Assembly (NCBI RefSeq): GCF_023015985.1
Contig: NZ_JALKAO010000003.1
Span: forward strand, 434,001 to 498,000
DNA: 64,000 nucleotides
Direction: 5' to 3'
From: Marivita sp. S6314
GTDB lineage: Bacteria; Pseudomonadota; Alphaproteobacteria; Rhodobacterales; Rhodobacteraceae
In this document: piece after piece, positions 28,642 to 38,867 of the stretch
Numbering within the stretch: the stretch's first letter is position 1
How the letters are laid out: every line of letters begins with the position of its first letter
Program-made: the position numbers and the translations under genes
The notes under the pieces: model-generated
The model's database searches: none
Told to the model about the DNA's origin: nothing
The model's input: the letters and a program-made list of their open reading frames with translations, nothing else

Positions 28642-29540
28642 TCGCCTATCTTTGGGAGCCGTTTACCTACAACTACATGACCAACGCGATGTGGGTGTCG
28701 GCCCTTGTCGGCGCTGTCTGTGCGTTTCTGTCCTCTTATCTCATGCTCAAGGGCTGGTCACTGATCGGCGACGCGCTGTCCCACTCGGTCGTGCCCGGAG
28801 TGGCGGGGGCGTATATCCTTGGATTGCCCTTCGCGCTGGGCGCGTTTATCGCGGGGGGGCTGGCCGCAGGGGCCATGCTGTTCCTGTCCGAACGGTCGGG
28901 GTTAAAGGCGGATGTGATCATCGGGTTGATCTTCACGTCCTTCTTCGGTCTGGGTCTGTTCATCGTGTCGATCAATCCAATGTCGGTGTCGATCCAGACC
29001 ATCACCATGGGTAATATTCTGGCCATCACCCCCGAAGACACCCTTCAACTGGCGATCATCGGCTTCGTGTCGCTGGCGGTCCTGCTGGCCAAGTGGAAAG
29101 ACCTGATGGTCACCTTTTTCGACGAAAGCCATGCCCGCACCATCGGGCTGCGGCCGGAGCTGTTGAAAGCGGTCTTCTTCATCCTGTTGTCAGCCTCGGT
29201 TGTGGCCGCGATGCAAACGGTTGGCGCGTTTCTGGTCATCGCGATGGTCGTCACACCGGGGGCGACGGCGTATCTCTTGTGTGACAGGTTCCCCCGGCTG
29301 ATTGCGACCTCGGTGGCAATCGGTGCATCCACCAGTTTCTTCGGGGCCTATATCAGTTACTTTCTCGACGGGGCGACCGGCGGGATCATTGTGACCCTGC
29401 AAACGCTGATCTTCCTCATCGCCTTTGTCTTTGCCCCCCGGCACGGCATACTGGCCGCGCGTCGCAAAGCTCGCCAGGTTCTCAAAACCGGGCCGCAGGA
29501 CAGCCTTGTGTCACCCCACCCTGCGCAGAAGGGCACATGA
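28638..29540 (+). CDS. sitC: Manganese ABC transporter permease
   Basis: Inner-membrane permease of the ABC-3 family, 300 residues with about eight helices. The opening [30 protein letters not shown] (written here as the family's N-terminal signature, residues about 24-52) and the later [19 protein letters not shown] are typical. Its ATG lies within the sitB stop overlap and its own stop overlaps sitD by four bases. It pairs with SitD to form the heterodimeric channel. Confidence 0.93.
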   Translation: MIAYLWEPFTYNYMTNAMWVSALVGAVCAFLSSYLMLKGWSLIGDALSHSVVPGVAGAYILGLPFALGAFIAGGLAAGAMLFLSERSGLKADVIIGLIFTSFFGLGLFIVSINPMSVSIQTITMGNILAITPEDTLQLAIIGFVSLAVLLAKWKDLMVTFFDESHARTIGLRPELLKAVFFILLSASVVAAMQTVGAFLVIAMVVTPGATAYLLCDRFPRLIATSVAIGASTSFFGAYISYFLDGATGGIIVTLQTLIFLIAFVFAPRHGILAARRKARQVLKTGPQDSLVSPHPAQKGT

Positions 29541-30388
29541 TGGACCTTGAAACGCTGCTTCTGCCGTTCCGGTTTGCGTTCATGCAAAACGCCTTTCTCA
29601 TCTCGATCATGGTCGCTGTGCCCACCGCGCTCCTGTCGTGTTTTCTGGTGCTCAAGGGCTGGGCGCTGATGGGCGACGCGGTCAGCCACGCTGTGCTGCC
29701 CGGCATCGTGCTGGCCTACATCCTTGGCATCCCGCTGATCATCGGGGCGTTTGCCGCGGGGATGACCTGCGCGGTCGCCACCGGGTATCTGGCGTCCAAC
29801 AGCCGGGTCAAGCAGGACACCGTCATGGGGGTGGTGTTCTCGGGCATGTTTGGCGTGGGGATCGTGCTCTATGTTTCGGTCGAGACCAACGCGCACCTCG
29901 ATCATATCCTGTTCGGCAATATGCTGGGTGTGGAAACCCACGAGCTTTGGACCGCCGGATTGATTTCCGCCGGGGTGGGGGCGCTTCTGGTGCTGAAATG
30001 GAAAGACTGGCTGTTGCACAGCTTTGATCCCGCTCAGGCCAAGGCGTCGGGTCTTTGGGTCAATGCGTTGCACTATGGCATGCTGGCCGCGCTGTCGCTG
30101 ACGATTGTGGCCACCTTGTCGGCGGCAGGCCTGATCCTTGCCATCGGGTTGCTGATCGCGCCGGGGGCGATTGCCTTCCTGTTGGTGCGTCAGTTTTCGA
30201 CCATGTTGTGGGTGTCGGTGCTGATCAACATGGCGGCGATGCTGGCAGGCGTTTACCTAAGCTTCTTTCTGGACAGCGCGCCGGCTCCGACGATTGTGCT
30301 GATCCTGACAGCGGTGTTCATCGTGGCGTTCGTGCGCAGACAGGTGCTGACCCGCCGGGCCTCGCGGCTGCGGGTCGGCGCGGCGTAA
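29537..30388 (+). CDS. sitD: Manganese ABC transporter permease
   Basis: Second ABC-3 permease of the importer, 283 residues. It repeats the family signature LVLKGWALMGDAVSHAVLPG near the N-terminus and LILAIGLLIAPGAIAFLL in the later helices. It is similar to SitC, as expected for the two halves of the channel. It is the last gene of the operon; a pair of palindromes overlaps and follows its stop codon. Confidence 0.93.
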   Translation: MMDLETLLLPFRFAFMQNAFLISIMVAVPTALLSCFLVLKGWALMGDAVSHAVLPGIVLAYILGIPLIIGAFAAGMTCAVATGYLASNSRVKQDTVMGVVFSGMFGVGIVLYVSVETNAHLDHILFGNMLGVETHELWTAGLISAGVGALLVLKWKDWLLHSFDPAQAKASGLWVNALHYGMLAALSLTIVATLSAAGLILAIGLLIAPGAIAFLLVRQFSTMLWVSVLINMAAMLAGVYLSFFLDSAPAPTIVLILTAVFIVAFVRRQVLTRRASRLRVGAA

Positions 30389-30426
30389 CGGCGTTGCAAA
30401 GCCGTTACGCGGTTTACAAACCGCGT
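30385..30426. repeat. Tandem palindromes between convergent sitD and pgm
   Basis: Two perfect dyads share a two-base edge: GTAACGGC/GCCGTTAC (30385-30408) and ACGCGGTT/AACCGCGT (30407-30426). They occupy nearly all of the space between two convergent operons and may end transcription from both sides, although no strong T tract follows. The second dyad recurs with identical arms at 50545-50564. Confidence 0.75.
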
Positions 30427-30427
30427 G

Positions 30428-32059
30428 TCACGTCATGACATCCGGCGCGGTCCGTCCGGTGCGTGCCGCCAGATCGGTGATCTGGGCCACCGCGCCTGCG
30501 ATCTCGGCCAGCGCGGCCTGCGTTTCGATGGTCAGGTCCCCGTCCGGTGCCTCGTACCGTTCCAGATACACCCGCAATGTCGCCCCCTCGGTGCCGGTCC
30601 CGGACAACCGCAACACGGCACGTCCGCCGCCTTTGAACGAAAGGCACAGTCCCTGATTGTGGCTCACCGATCCATCAACCGGATCGTGATAGGAAAACTG
30701 GTCCGCCGATGTCACCTCGCACCCGCGAAAGCTCTGTCCGGGCAAGGACTCCAGCCGTGCCGTCACATCGGCCATCAAGCCATGTGCCGCGTCACTGTCG
30801 ACGGCCTCGTAGTCGTGCCGGGAATAGTAATTCCGGCCATAAGTCTGCCAATGGTCCATCAGGATGTCCCGCACCGACATCTTGCGCACCGCCAGAATGT
30901 TCAGCCACAGCAGTACTGCCCAAAGGCCGTCTTTTTCCCGGACGTGATCACTTCCCGTGCCGGCACTTTCCTCACCACACAGGGTGACCCGACCGGCATC
31001 CAGCAGGTTGCCAAAAAACTTCCACCCCGTGGGAGTTTCAAAACACTCTACACCCATCGCCTTGGCGACCCGGTCACAGGCCCCGCTTGTCGGCATGGAC
31101 CGCGCCACACCCGCGATCCCGCGCGCATAGCCGGGGGCCAGATGGGCGTTGGCGGCCAAAACGGCAAGGCTGTCGGACGGGGTCACATACACGCCTTTGC
31201 CAAGGATCATGTTGCGGTCCCCATCCCCGTCTGACGCGGCTGCGAAATCAGGACCATCCTCGGACATGACCATATCGACCAGCGGTTTTGCCCAGATCGG
31301 ATTCGGATCGGGATGCCCCTTGCCAAAATCAACCGACGGCACCCCGTTCAAGACCGTGCCTTTCGGCGCACCCAACTGGTCTTCAAGAATGGCCGTCGCA
31401 TACGGTCCCGTGACCGCGTGCATGGCATCAAACCGCAGCGTCAGACCATCGGCAAACATCGCCCGGATGGCATCGAAATCAAACAGGCTCTGCATCAGCG
31501 CGGCATAGTCGGTCACGGGATCGACAATCTCGACCGCCATGTCCCCAAGCGCCACCGTTCCAAGCGTGTCCAGATCAAGATCCGGCGTCTCCAGCGTGGC
31601 ATAGCTGGACAAAGAGGTGGTCTCGGCAAAGATGCGGTCGGTGATGGCTTCGGGCGCGGGGCCGCCATTGGCGATATTGTATTTCAGCCCGAAATCCGCA
31701 TCGATCCCGCCGGGATTGTGGCTGGCCGACAGGATCAGCCCCCCATCGGCCTTGCGTTGCCGGATCAGGTTCGACGCGGCTGGTGTCGACAGCAACCCGC
31801 CTTGCCCGACAATGACCCGCGCCGCGCCATTGGCCGACGCCATGCGCAGGATGGTCTGGATCGCCTCGGCGTTAAAAAACCGCCCATCACCCCCGACCAC
31901 AAGCGTTTTGCCCGACACGCCCTCAATCGCATTGAAAACCGATTGCACGAAGCATTCGAGGTAATCCGGCTGCATGAAGGCGCGGGTCTTTTTGCGAAGC
32001 CCGGATGTCCCGGGTTTCTGGCCCTCAAACGGAGTGCAGGTCTTGGTCAGGATGGTCAT
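30428..32059 (-). CDS. pgm: Phosphoglucomutase (alpha-D-glucose phosphate-specific)
   Basis: Interconverts glucose 1-phosphate and glucose 6-phosphate, linking glycogen to central metabolism. It has the phosphoserine loop LSASHNPGG (Ser113), the metal-binding loop SDGDGDRNM, the sugar-binding CGEESAGTGSDH and the C-terminal phosphate-binding RLSGTGTEG. Its 543 residues match family length. The start overlaps the malQ stop by four bases. It is the last gene of the glycogen operon. Confidence 0.96.
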   Translation of the reverse strand: MTILTKTCTPFEGQKPGTSGLRKKTRAFMQPDYLECFVQSVFNAIEGVSGKTLVVGGDGRFFNAEAIQTILRMASANGAARVIVGQGGLLSTPAASNLIRQRKADGGLILSASHNPGGIDADFGLKYNIANGGPAPEAITDRIFAETTSLSSYATLETPDLDLDTLGTVALGDMAVEIVDPVTDYAALMQSLFDFDAIRAMFADGLTLRFDAMHAVTGPYATAILEDQLGAPKGTVLNGVPSVDFGKGHPDPNPIWAKPLVDMVMSEDGPDFAAASDGDGDRNMILGKGVYVTPSDSLAVLAANAHLAPGYARGIAGVARSMPTSGACDRVAKAMGVECFETPTGWKFFGNLLDAGRVTLCGEESAGTGSDHVREKDGLWAVLLWLNILAVRKMSVRDILMDHWQTYGRNYYSRHDYEAVDSDAAHGLMADVTARLESLPGQSFRGCEVTSADQFSYHDPVDGSVSHNQGLCLSFKGGGRAVLRLSGTGTEGATLRVYLERYEAPDGDLTIETQAALAEIAGAVAQITDLAARTGRTAPDVMT

Positions 32060-34041
32060 GCGGAAATCTCCTCGGGGCAGTCGGTGGGGTCCGTGATCTG
32101 GGGTGCCGGGCGGTGCGCGGACATGGTATTCGCAATCTGCCGCAACCGCGCGTCATGCGCCATGTCTTCGACCGGGATTGGAAGGCGTCGTCGCCAATTG
32201 GGATGCGCGTCGATGGTGCCCGGCAGGTTCTGGGCGTCGACCTGTTCAAAAACGTCGTCCAGTTGTACCGACACCAGCGCGGCAGGGGAGTGCGCCAGCG
32301 ATCCGTGGATGTGATCCGCGATTGCCCCGGGGGCCGTGTTGGGGTGCAGCCCGCAAACGCGGCGCAAACTGGCACGTTGCCGGGCCCGATGCGCATGGCG
32401 GTTCAGACGGTCGGTGCTGTTCAGCCAGCCCACCTGATGCCACCAGTCGATATCGGTGCCGTGCCAGAACCCCTGCACGGTTGGCGTGTCATGGGTGCCA
32501 AAACACGCCAGCGCATGCCGCGGCAACGCCGATGCTGGCAGGATGTTGTCCTGGTCATCGGCTTCGAATTGCCAAACGGCATAGCTGTAAAGCCCCGCAT
32601 CGCGCATCGCGGCCCGGAACCCATTGGGCACCAGCCCCAGATCTTCGCCAACGACAACACACCCGGTTTGATGCGCCTCGATCAGGATGACCGCCAGCAG
32701 TGAGTCAAGCGGTTGTGTGACATAGCCTCCCGGACTGCCATCATCGGGCAGCCAGTAGCTGCGCAGCAGGCCCAACGCATGATCAATCCGCAACAACCCA
32801 CAGGTCTGCATCAATCGACGCAACATGGACCGCAACGGCGCGTAACCGGATCGCGCCAGTGGCCCCGGCGCATGGGCGGCTAAGGTCCAGCTTTGCCCTT
32901 CCGGGCTTAGATGGTCAGGCGGCGCGCCGATGGTGACACCTTTGGCGATGGTGGCGTCATTCATCCAGACTTCGGCCCCGTCCGGACGCGGCCCCACGGC
33001 AAGGTCAAGATAAAGCCCAAGCGCCATGCCAGCGCCCTGCGCACGGTCCTGCGCTGCCCCTATCTGTTGCGTCGCGCGCCATTGCAGCCAAAGGTGAAAT
33101 TCGGTGCGCTCAGCGGCCTTTTCTTCGACCATTGGTCCGGGCGTCTGCAATGCGGCGGGCCATGTCCGGAAATCAAACCCGTATCGTTCGCTCAGCGCTT
33201 CGAATTGCGCGAACTGCACAACGTCGGTTGCGACCGAGGCCTTCCAGCGGTCAAACACCGCGCGCGCGCCGCTTTTTCGGAATTGCGCGAAGTCTTTTTC
33301 AAGCTGTGGACGATGGATCGCCCGGAACGATGCATAGTCGATCAGGTCGTCACCCGGGGTCGGCCCCAGCGATGTCACTGGCGCGACGTGGTCGATGTTG
33401 AACATCCCGCGATGCGACGGCGAATAGGGGCTGATGATGTCTTCCATCGCCCACCCCAGCGCATGAACCGGATTGATCCCGAAAAACTGCGCGCCCTGCT
33501 GACCAAAGGTCTGTGCCGCAGCCGCAAGATCGTCGTAGGACCCCAACCCCCCATTGCGCGATGAGCGCAAACCGTAAAGCGCCCCTGTCGTGCCCCAGCA
33601 GGCCCGCCCCTGCAAATCGGGTGCGCGAGCCGGGCGTGACAGGACAAAGGTCTGGGCCACGTTCCCCGCCGAAGTGGTGTTCAGACGAAAATACCCAACC
33701 TGTAACGGTGGCAGCGCGATAGCCCGCTCCGCATGCCCCTCGCTCAACACCTGATCTGCCTCGTCCAGCAGGACCCATGTGCAAGGCGTCGGGGTGTGGA
33801 GCTCCGAAGGATGCCCCGCAAGAACGATATGCTCTGACGCGATCCGCGCCGTCGCCGCGTCCACCTCTGCAAGCGCGTCCCGCATGTCGGCATCCGTGTC
33901 GACGCGAACCCCAAGCGCACGCAACAAGGCGCGCAGCGTGTCGGGGGATGCGGCATGCTGGTGCCCGTGCAGATCATGGAAATCAAGATAGACACCATGC
34001 GCCTGTGCCAGACACCGAAGCATGTCGTCCGACCCGGTCAT
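32056..34041 (-). CDS. malQ: 4-alpha-glucanotransferase (amylomaltase)
   Basis: GH77 enzyme that transfers alpha-1,4-glucan segments, processing short malto-oligosaccharides freed during glycogen debranching. Catalytic elements are visible: the nucleophile Asp in GLLRIDHALG, the acid/base Glu in VVVGEDLG and the transition-state Asp in FGTHDTPTVQGFW. At 661 residues it carries an N-terminal extension before the barrel, as in many proteobacterial MalQ proteins. It overlaps glgX upstream and pgm downstream by four bases each. Confidence 0.93.
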   Translation of the reverse strand: MTGSDDMLRCLAQAHGVYLDFHDLHGHQHAASPDTLRALLRALGVRVDTDADMRDALAEVDAATARIASEHIVLAGHPSELHTPTPCTWVLLDEADQVLSEGHAERAIALPPLQVGYFRLNTTSAGNVAQTFVLSRPARAPDLQGRACWGTTGALYGLRSSRNGGLGSYDDLAAAAQTFGQQGAQFFGINPVHALGWAMEDIISPYSPSHRGMFNIDHVAPVTSLGPTPGDDLIDYASFRAIHRPQLEKDFAQFRKSGARAVFDRWKASVATDVVQFAQFEALSERYGFDFRTWPAALQTPGPMVEEKAAERTEFHLWLQWRATQQIGAAQDRAQGAGMALGLYLDLAVGPRPDGAEVWMNDATIAKGVTIGAPPDHLSPEGQSWTLAAHAPGPLARSGYAPLRSMLRRLMQTCGLLRIDHALGLLRSYWLPDDGSPGGYVTQPLDSLLAVILIEAHQTGCVVVGEDLGLVPNGFRAAMRDAGLYSYAVWQFEADDQDNILPASALPRHALACFGTHDTPTVQGFWHGTDIDWWHQVGWLNSTDRLNRHAHRARQRASLRRVCGLHPNTAPGAIADHIHGSLAHSPAALVSVQLDDVFEQVDAQNLPGTIDAHPNWRRRLPIPVEDMAHDARLRQIANTMSAHRPAPQITDPTDCPEEISA

Positions 34042-36146
34042 GAGGCGGGTCCATCGGTCAGGACAAACGCACTCACCGACGCCGCCGGAACAACGATCCG
34101 TCCGTCTGCCACCTCAACTGGCGTCTGAGCCGGTGTTGCGCTGTCGATCATCCGGCGCCACTGGTGCGGGTGCCGGTCCGGCAGGGCAAGCGGGCAATCC
34201 GCGTCCGAGCGGTTGAAAGCCAACAGCACTTCGTCGGTCAGCGTCTTGCCGATCACATCCTCTGAATTGCCGCGCACCAGCAGGCAGAGTTTTGACAGAT
34301 CAGGATCGCTCCAATCCAGATCGGCAGCCTTGAAATCCAGCCACTCAACGTCGGTCTGCCCGTCACAGTCGCGCTGCGCGCCATGCAGGAAGGTCCGCTG
34401 GCGAAGAACCGGATGCGCGTGGCGAAAGGCCGAGACCGCCGCCGTATAGGCGATCATGTCATCGTCCAGCGCGTCCCAGTTGATCCAGCTGGTGTCGTTG
34501 TCCTGACAGTAATTGTTGTTGTTGCCGTTCTGCGAATTGCCGCCTTCGTCGCCTGCCAGCAGCATCGGGGTGCCTTGGGACAAGAACACCGTCGCCAGCA
34601 TGGCGCGCTGCCGCCGGGTGCGGGCCGCGAGGATCTCTGGATCGTCGGAAGGGCCTTCGACGCCAAAATTATCGCTGAAATTGGCGTGATGGCCGTCGCG
34701 GTTGTCTTCGCCGTTGGCCAGGTTGTGACGTTCGACGAACTGCGTAGTGTCCGCCAGCGTGAACCCGTCATGCGACGCGGCATAGTTGACCGAAGACCAT
34801 GCACGCCGCCCGCCCGCATCAAACACGCGGGCCGTCCCCAAAAGCGCCGACCCAAGGCCCTGCGCGCCGTGATCATCGCCACGCCAGAACTGCCGCACGG
34901 TGTCCCGAAACGTGTCGTTCCATTCCGCGAACGTCGCCGGGAAATTTCCAAGCTGATACCCGTCCGGCCCAATGTCCCACGGCTCTGCGATCAGCTTGGT
35001 CTCGGCAAGGATCGGGTCCTGCCGAAGCGCATTGAGGAATCCGCCATGTTGGTCGAACCCGTCTTCGGTTCGGCCCAGCGTGGTGGCCAGATCAAACCGG
35101 AACCCGTCAACACCCATCGCCTGAACCCAGAACCGCAAACTATCAAGGATCATGCGGGTCACAAACGGATGGCTGACATTCAGCGTGTTTCCACAGCCCG
35201 TGTCGTTCACATAGTAGCGCGCATTGTCGGCCTGAAGCCGGTAGTAGGCGGCATTGTCCAGCCCCCGGAACGACAGCGTCGGCCCAAGGTGATCGCCTTC
35301 GGCCGAATGGTTGTAGACCACGTCCAGAATGACCTCGATGCCCGCCGCGTGGAACCGGTCCACCATCTGCCGAAACCCGCGTATCCCGGCCGGGCCGAAA
35401 TACCGCGGTTCGGGCGCGAAAAACCCGATGGTGTTGTAGCCCCAGTAATTGACCAGTCCCCGCGCGTCCAATACGCCTTCGGACTTGATGGCCTGCACAG
35501 GCAACAGCTCGATCGCGGTGATGCCCAGCTTGGTCAGATGCTCCAGCACCGCGTCCGATGCCAGCCCGTCGAAGGTGCCTTGCAGCTGCTCGGCGACACC
35601 GGGGTGCAAACGGGTCAGGCCTTTGGCATGGGCCTCATAGATAACGGTCTCGTCCCAGGCCCGGCGCAACGGCGCGCCGTCCAGCGCAAACAGGTCCGGG
35701 TCCGACACGACCGACTTGGCCACAAACGGCGCGCTGTCAGACCTGTCAAACGACAGGTCCTGAGCGGTGTCGCCGCTCTGATAGCCAAAGGTTGCGGCAT
35801 GATCGGTGAAAGCGCCGTGAAACGCGTGGGTGTAGGGGTCGATCAACAGCTTGTGGATGTTGAACCTGTGCCCGTCCTCCGGCGCATAAGGCCCCGCCAC
35901 GCGGTAGCCATAGATCGCACCGGGCGTCAGGCCGGGCAGGTAGCCATGCCAGATCGATCCGGTCCGGTCCGGCAGCGGCAACCGAAGGGTCTCCTGTGAC
36001 CCGTCCGACGAAAACAAACACAGATAGACCTGTTCGGCATTCTCCGAAAACACCGCAAAATTGGTGCCCGCTCCGTCAAAATGCGGGCCAAGCCGGTGCG
36101 CATGGCCGGATTCAAGTTTCGCCGAAACAGAGGATTGGTACGTCAT
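34038..36146 (-). CDS. glgX: Glycogen debranching enzyme
   Basis: GH13 isoamylase-type enzyme that cleaves alpha-1,6 branches of phosphorylase-limited glycogen. It has an N-terminal CBM48-like beta domain (about 15-110) and a barrel with the nucleophile Asp in VDGFRFDLATTLGR, the acid Glu in AEPWDIGPDGYQ and the third carboxylate in NYAASHDGFT. I start at the ATG that overlaps the glgA stop (MTYQSSVSAKLE) rather than at an ATG nine codons upstream inside glgA; this gives 702 residues. Confidence 0.94.
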   Translation of the reverse strand: MTYQSSVSAKLESGHAHRLGPHFDGAGTNFAVFSENAEQVYLCLFSSDGSQETLRLPLPDRTGSIWHGYLPGLTPGAIYGYRVAGPYAPEDGHRFNIHKLLIDPYTHAFHGAFTDHAATFGYQSGDTAQDLSFDRSDSAPFVAKSVVSDPDLFALDGAPLRRAWDETVIYEAHAKGLTRLHPGVAEQLQGTFDGLASDAVLEHLTKLGITAIELLPVQAIKSEGVLDARGLVNYWGYNTIGFFAPEPRYFGPAGIRGFRQMVDRFHAAGIEVILDVVYNHSAEGDHLGPTLSFRGLDNAAYYRLQADNARYYVNDTGCGNTLNVSHPFVTRMILDSLRFWVQAMGVDGFRFDLATTLGRTEDGFDQHGGFLNALRQDPILAETKLIAEPWDIGPDGYQLGNFPATFAEWNDTFRDTVRQFWRGDDHGAQGLGSALLGTARVFDAGGRRAWSSVNYAASHDGFTLADTTQFVERHNLANGEDNRDGHHANFSDNFGVEGPSDDPEILAARTRRQRAMLATVFLSQGTPMLLAGDEGGNSQNGNNNNYCQDNDTSWINWDALDDDMIAYTAAVSAFRHAHPVLRQRTFLHGAQRDCDGQTDVEWLDFKAADLDWSDPDLSKLCLLVRGNSEDVIGKTLTDEVLLAFNRSDADCPLALPDRHPHQWRRMIDSATPAQTPVEVADGRIVVPAASVSAFVLTDGPAS

Positions 36147-37579
36147 TCCACGAGGTCTGCGTAAAGGTCGCAATACCCCTGCGCAGAGCGCGCCCAGCTT
36201 ACGGGATGGCGCATCGCGGCGCGTTGCATGGACTGCCAGAGTTTCGGATCCGCATAGGCGGCGGCAGCCCGGTCGATGACCTGCGCAATCCCGGTGCCGG
36301 ACACATCGTCAAACACAAATCCGGTGGCCGCCTTGGCCAGAACCGCCGCCATGTTGGCGTCGATAACCGTATCGGCCAGCCCACCTGTGCGCGCAACAAC
36401 CGGCAGGGTGCCATAGCGCAACCCGTAAAGCTGGGTCAGACCGCAGGGTTCGAAGCGCGACGGGATCAGGATCGCGTCACTGCCGCCCTGCAACAGATGC
36501 GACAGCGGTTCGTCATACCCGACATAGGTGGCCACACGCCCCGGATTCCCCTCGGCCGCGCGGCGGAACCCCTCTTCCAGGTCCGGCTCACCGCTTCCCA
36601 GAACGGCAAGCTGTGCCCCACGCGCGACCAGATGCGGAACGGCCTCCAGCAACGCGTCGAGCCCCTTTTGGCTGGTCAACCGGCTGATCACGCAAAACAG
36701 CGGCCCGGTCTGATCCGCGTCCAAACCCAGTCGGGCGCAAATCTCGGCCCGGTTCTGCGCTTTGCGTTTCAGGCTCTTGGCGTCATAGGTCTGCACCAGT
36801 GCGGTATCGTCCGCAGGGTTCCAGACCTCCGTGTCGATCCCGTTCAGCAATCCGCTCAGCACATCCGCCCGCGCGCGCAGCACACCGTCCAGCCCCATCC
36901 CGAACGCGGGCGTCAGAATTTCGCGCGCGTAGGTCGGGCTGACGGTTGTGATCCGATCCGCATACATCAGCGCGCCTTTCAGCATGCTCAGATCGCCGTG
37001 AAACTCCAGTCCCTCGGGGTGGAACCAGTCGGTCTTGAGATGCAACTGATCCAGCAGGTGTGATCCGTAGCGTCCCTGAAACGCGATGTTGTGGATCGTG
37101 AGGACCGACCGGGGCGATGAATGCCCCGCCATCTTCAGGTACACCGGCGCAAGGGCCGCCTGCCAGTCATGCGCGTGCAGCACATCCGGCGCATACCCGT
37201 CAATTGCGCCTTGGCACACCCGCGCCACCGCCATCGACAAGGCGGCAAAACGAAGATGGTTGTCGCTCCAATCCGCGCCGGTCTCGTCCAGATAGGGGCC
37301 TCCGGGCCGGTCGAACAATTGCGGTGCATCCAGCAGCAACAATGTCACGCCCTGCGCCGTCACCCGGACCAGCCGCCCCCCGCCGCCGGGCAGATCGTCA
37401 AACCGGGCCACCTCCTGCCCCTTGGGCAGCAACGGAAACAGCGCGGGATAGGCCGGAAGCATCACCTGCGCATCAACGCCCAGTGGCGCAAGCGCCGACG
37501 GCAAGGCCCCAACCACATCGGCCAACCCCCCCGTTTTTACGAAAGGCGCGCATTCCGAAGCCACCATCAAGACTTGCAT
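36143..37579 (-). CDS. glgA: Glycogen synthase (ADP-glucose)
   Basis: GT5 glucosyltransferase that extends alpha-1,4-glucan from ADP-glucose. The N-terminal MQVLMVASECAPFVKTGGLA holds the ADP-glucose-binding lysine (Lys15, KTGGLADVV), and the C-terminal SRFEPCGLTQLYGLRYG is the donor-site motif. With the ATG one base after the glgC stop it is 478 residues, normal for GlgA; a more upstream start would overlap glgC and add atypical sequence. Confidence 0.96.
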   Translation of the reverse strand: MQVLMVASECAPFVKTGGLADVVGALPSALAPLGVDAQVMLPAYPALFPLLPKGQEVARFDDLPGGGGRLVRVTAQGVTLLLLDAPQLFDRPGGPYLDETGADWSDNHLRFAALSMAVARVCQGAIDGYAPDVLHAHDWQAALAPVYLKMAGHSSPRSVLTIHNIAFQGRYGSHLLDQLHLKTDWFHPEGLEFHGDLSMLKGALMYADRITTVSPTYAREILTPAFGMGLDGVLRARADVLSGLLNGIDTEVWNPADDTALVQTYDAKSLKRKAQNRAEICARLGLDADQTGPLFCVISRLTSQKGLDALLEAVPHLVARGAQLAVLGSGEPDLEEGFRRAAEGNPGRVATYVGYDEPLSHLLQGGSDAILIPSRFEPCGLTQLYGLRYGTLPVVARTGGLADTVIDANMAAVLAKAATGFVFDDVSGTGIAQVIDRAAAAYADPKLWQSMQRAAMRHPVSWARSAQGYCDLYADLVE

Positions 37580-37580
37580 A

Positions 37581-38840
37581 TCAGCCGTCCAGTTTATCAA
37601 TCATATCTTGCGTGATCAGACAGACCCCGTTTTCAGACCGCCGAAAGCGCTTGGCATCCGATTTCGGATCTTCGCCCACGACCAACCCGTCCGGGATCTT
37701 GACCCCCCGGTCCAGCACCACGTTCTTGAGATACGCACGGCGTCCCACCTCGGCATAGGGCAGGGCGACAACGCCCTCAAGCTGGGAATAGGAATGGGTT
37801 TTCACGCCGGTAAACAGCAAACACCGATAGAGCGAGGAACCCGAGATGATACATCCTCCCGACACCATCGACGACACCGCCTGCCCGCGACGGCCTTCTT
37901 CATTGTGGATAAACTTGGCGGGCGGCACCAGTTCCGAATAGGTCCAGATCGGCCAGTCGGTTGCATAGATATCCAGATCGGGTTTGAAATCCGTCAGGTC
38001 GATATTCGCCTGCCAATAGGCGTCAATCGTCCCCACATCGCGCCAATAGGGCTCGGTCTCCAGACCCGACATGACACAGGACCGGCTGAACGGATGCGCC
38101 CGCGCGCCACCGGTCGCAACGATGTCGGGGATGATGTCCTTGCCAAAGTCATTGTCAGAGTTGGGGTTCCCCGCGTCTTTTTGCAGAACCTCGTAAAGGT
38201 ACTCTGCCTCGAACACGTAAATCCCCATGCTGGCCAGTGATTTCGTATCGTCACCGGGCATGGTGGGCGGCTCGGCTGGCTTTTCCACGAACTCAAGGAT
38301 CTTGTCATTATCATCCACATGCATGACGCCAAAGCCCTTGGCCTCTTCGCGCGGCACGGCGATGCAGCCCACGGTGACCTTGGCACCCGACCGGACATGT
38401 TCCTCGATCATGAAGGAATAGTCCTGCTTGTAGATGTGATCACCCGCCAGGATCAGCACGTATTTCGGGCCGTAGCCGCGAATGATCTCGATATTCTGGG
38501 TCACCGCATCGGCGGTGCCCTTGTACCAGTTGTCTTCATTAAGCTGCTGCGACGCAGGCAGGATATCCAGCGACTCGTTGCGTTCGGCCCGGAAAAAGCT
38601 CCAGCCGCGCTGGATGTGCCGGATCAGGCTATGCGCCTTGTATTGCGTCGCCACGCCAATGCGCCGGATGCCGGAATTCACGGCGTTGGACAAAGCAAAG
38701 TCGATGATCCGCGTCTTGCCGCCGAAATACACCGCCGGTTTCGCGCGAATGTCCGTCATCTCTTTCAGACGACTGCCGCGCCCCCCGGCCAGAATGAAGG
38801 CCATGGATTGCTGCGCGAGGCTAAATCTGTCTTCTTTCAT
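37581..38840 (-). CDS. glgC: Glucose-1-phosphate adenylyltransferase
   Basis: Makes ADP-glucose from glucose 1-phosphate and ATP, the regulated step of glycogen synthesis. The pyrophosphorylase signature [13 protein letters not shown] lies near the N-terminus, with [17 protein letters not shown] and the C-terminal left-handed beta-helix following. Its 419 residues fit bacterial GlgC, which is allosteric; which metabolite activates this one cannot be read from the sequence. A GAGGAC ribosome site precedes the ATG. Confidence 0.97.
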   Translation of the reverse strand: MKEDRFSLAQQSMAFILAGGRGSRLKEMTDIRAKPAVYFGGKTRIIDFALSNAVNSGIRRIGVATQYKAHSLIRHIQRGWSFFRAERNESLDILPASQQLNEDNWYKGTADAVTQNIEIIRGYGPKYVLILAGDHIYKQDYSFMIEEHVRSGAKVTVGCIAVPREEAKGFGVMHVDDNDKILEFVEKPAEPPTMPGDDTKSLASMGIYVFEAEYLYEVLQKDAGNPNSDNDFGKDIIPDIVATGGARAHPFSRSCVMSGLETEPYWRDVGTIDAYWQANIDLTDFKPDLDIYATDWPIWTYSELVPPAKFIHNEEGRRGQAVSSMVSGGCIISGSSLYRCLLFTGVKTHSYSQLEGVVALPYAEVGRRAYLKNVVLDRGVKIPDGLVVGEDPKSDAKRFRRSENGVCLITQDMIDKLDG

Positions 38841-38867
38841 GTCGTCCTCCCCCTAAGTCTTTGTGTC

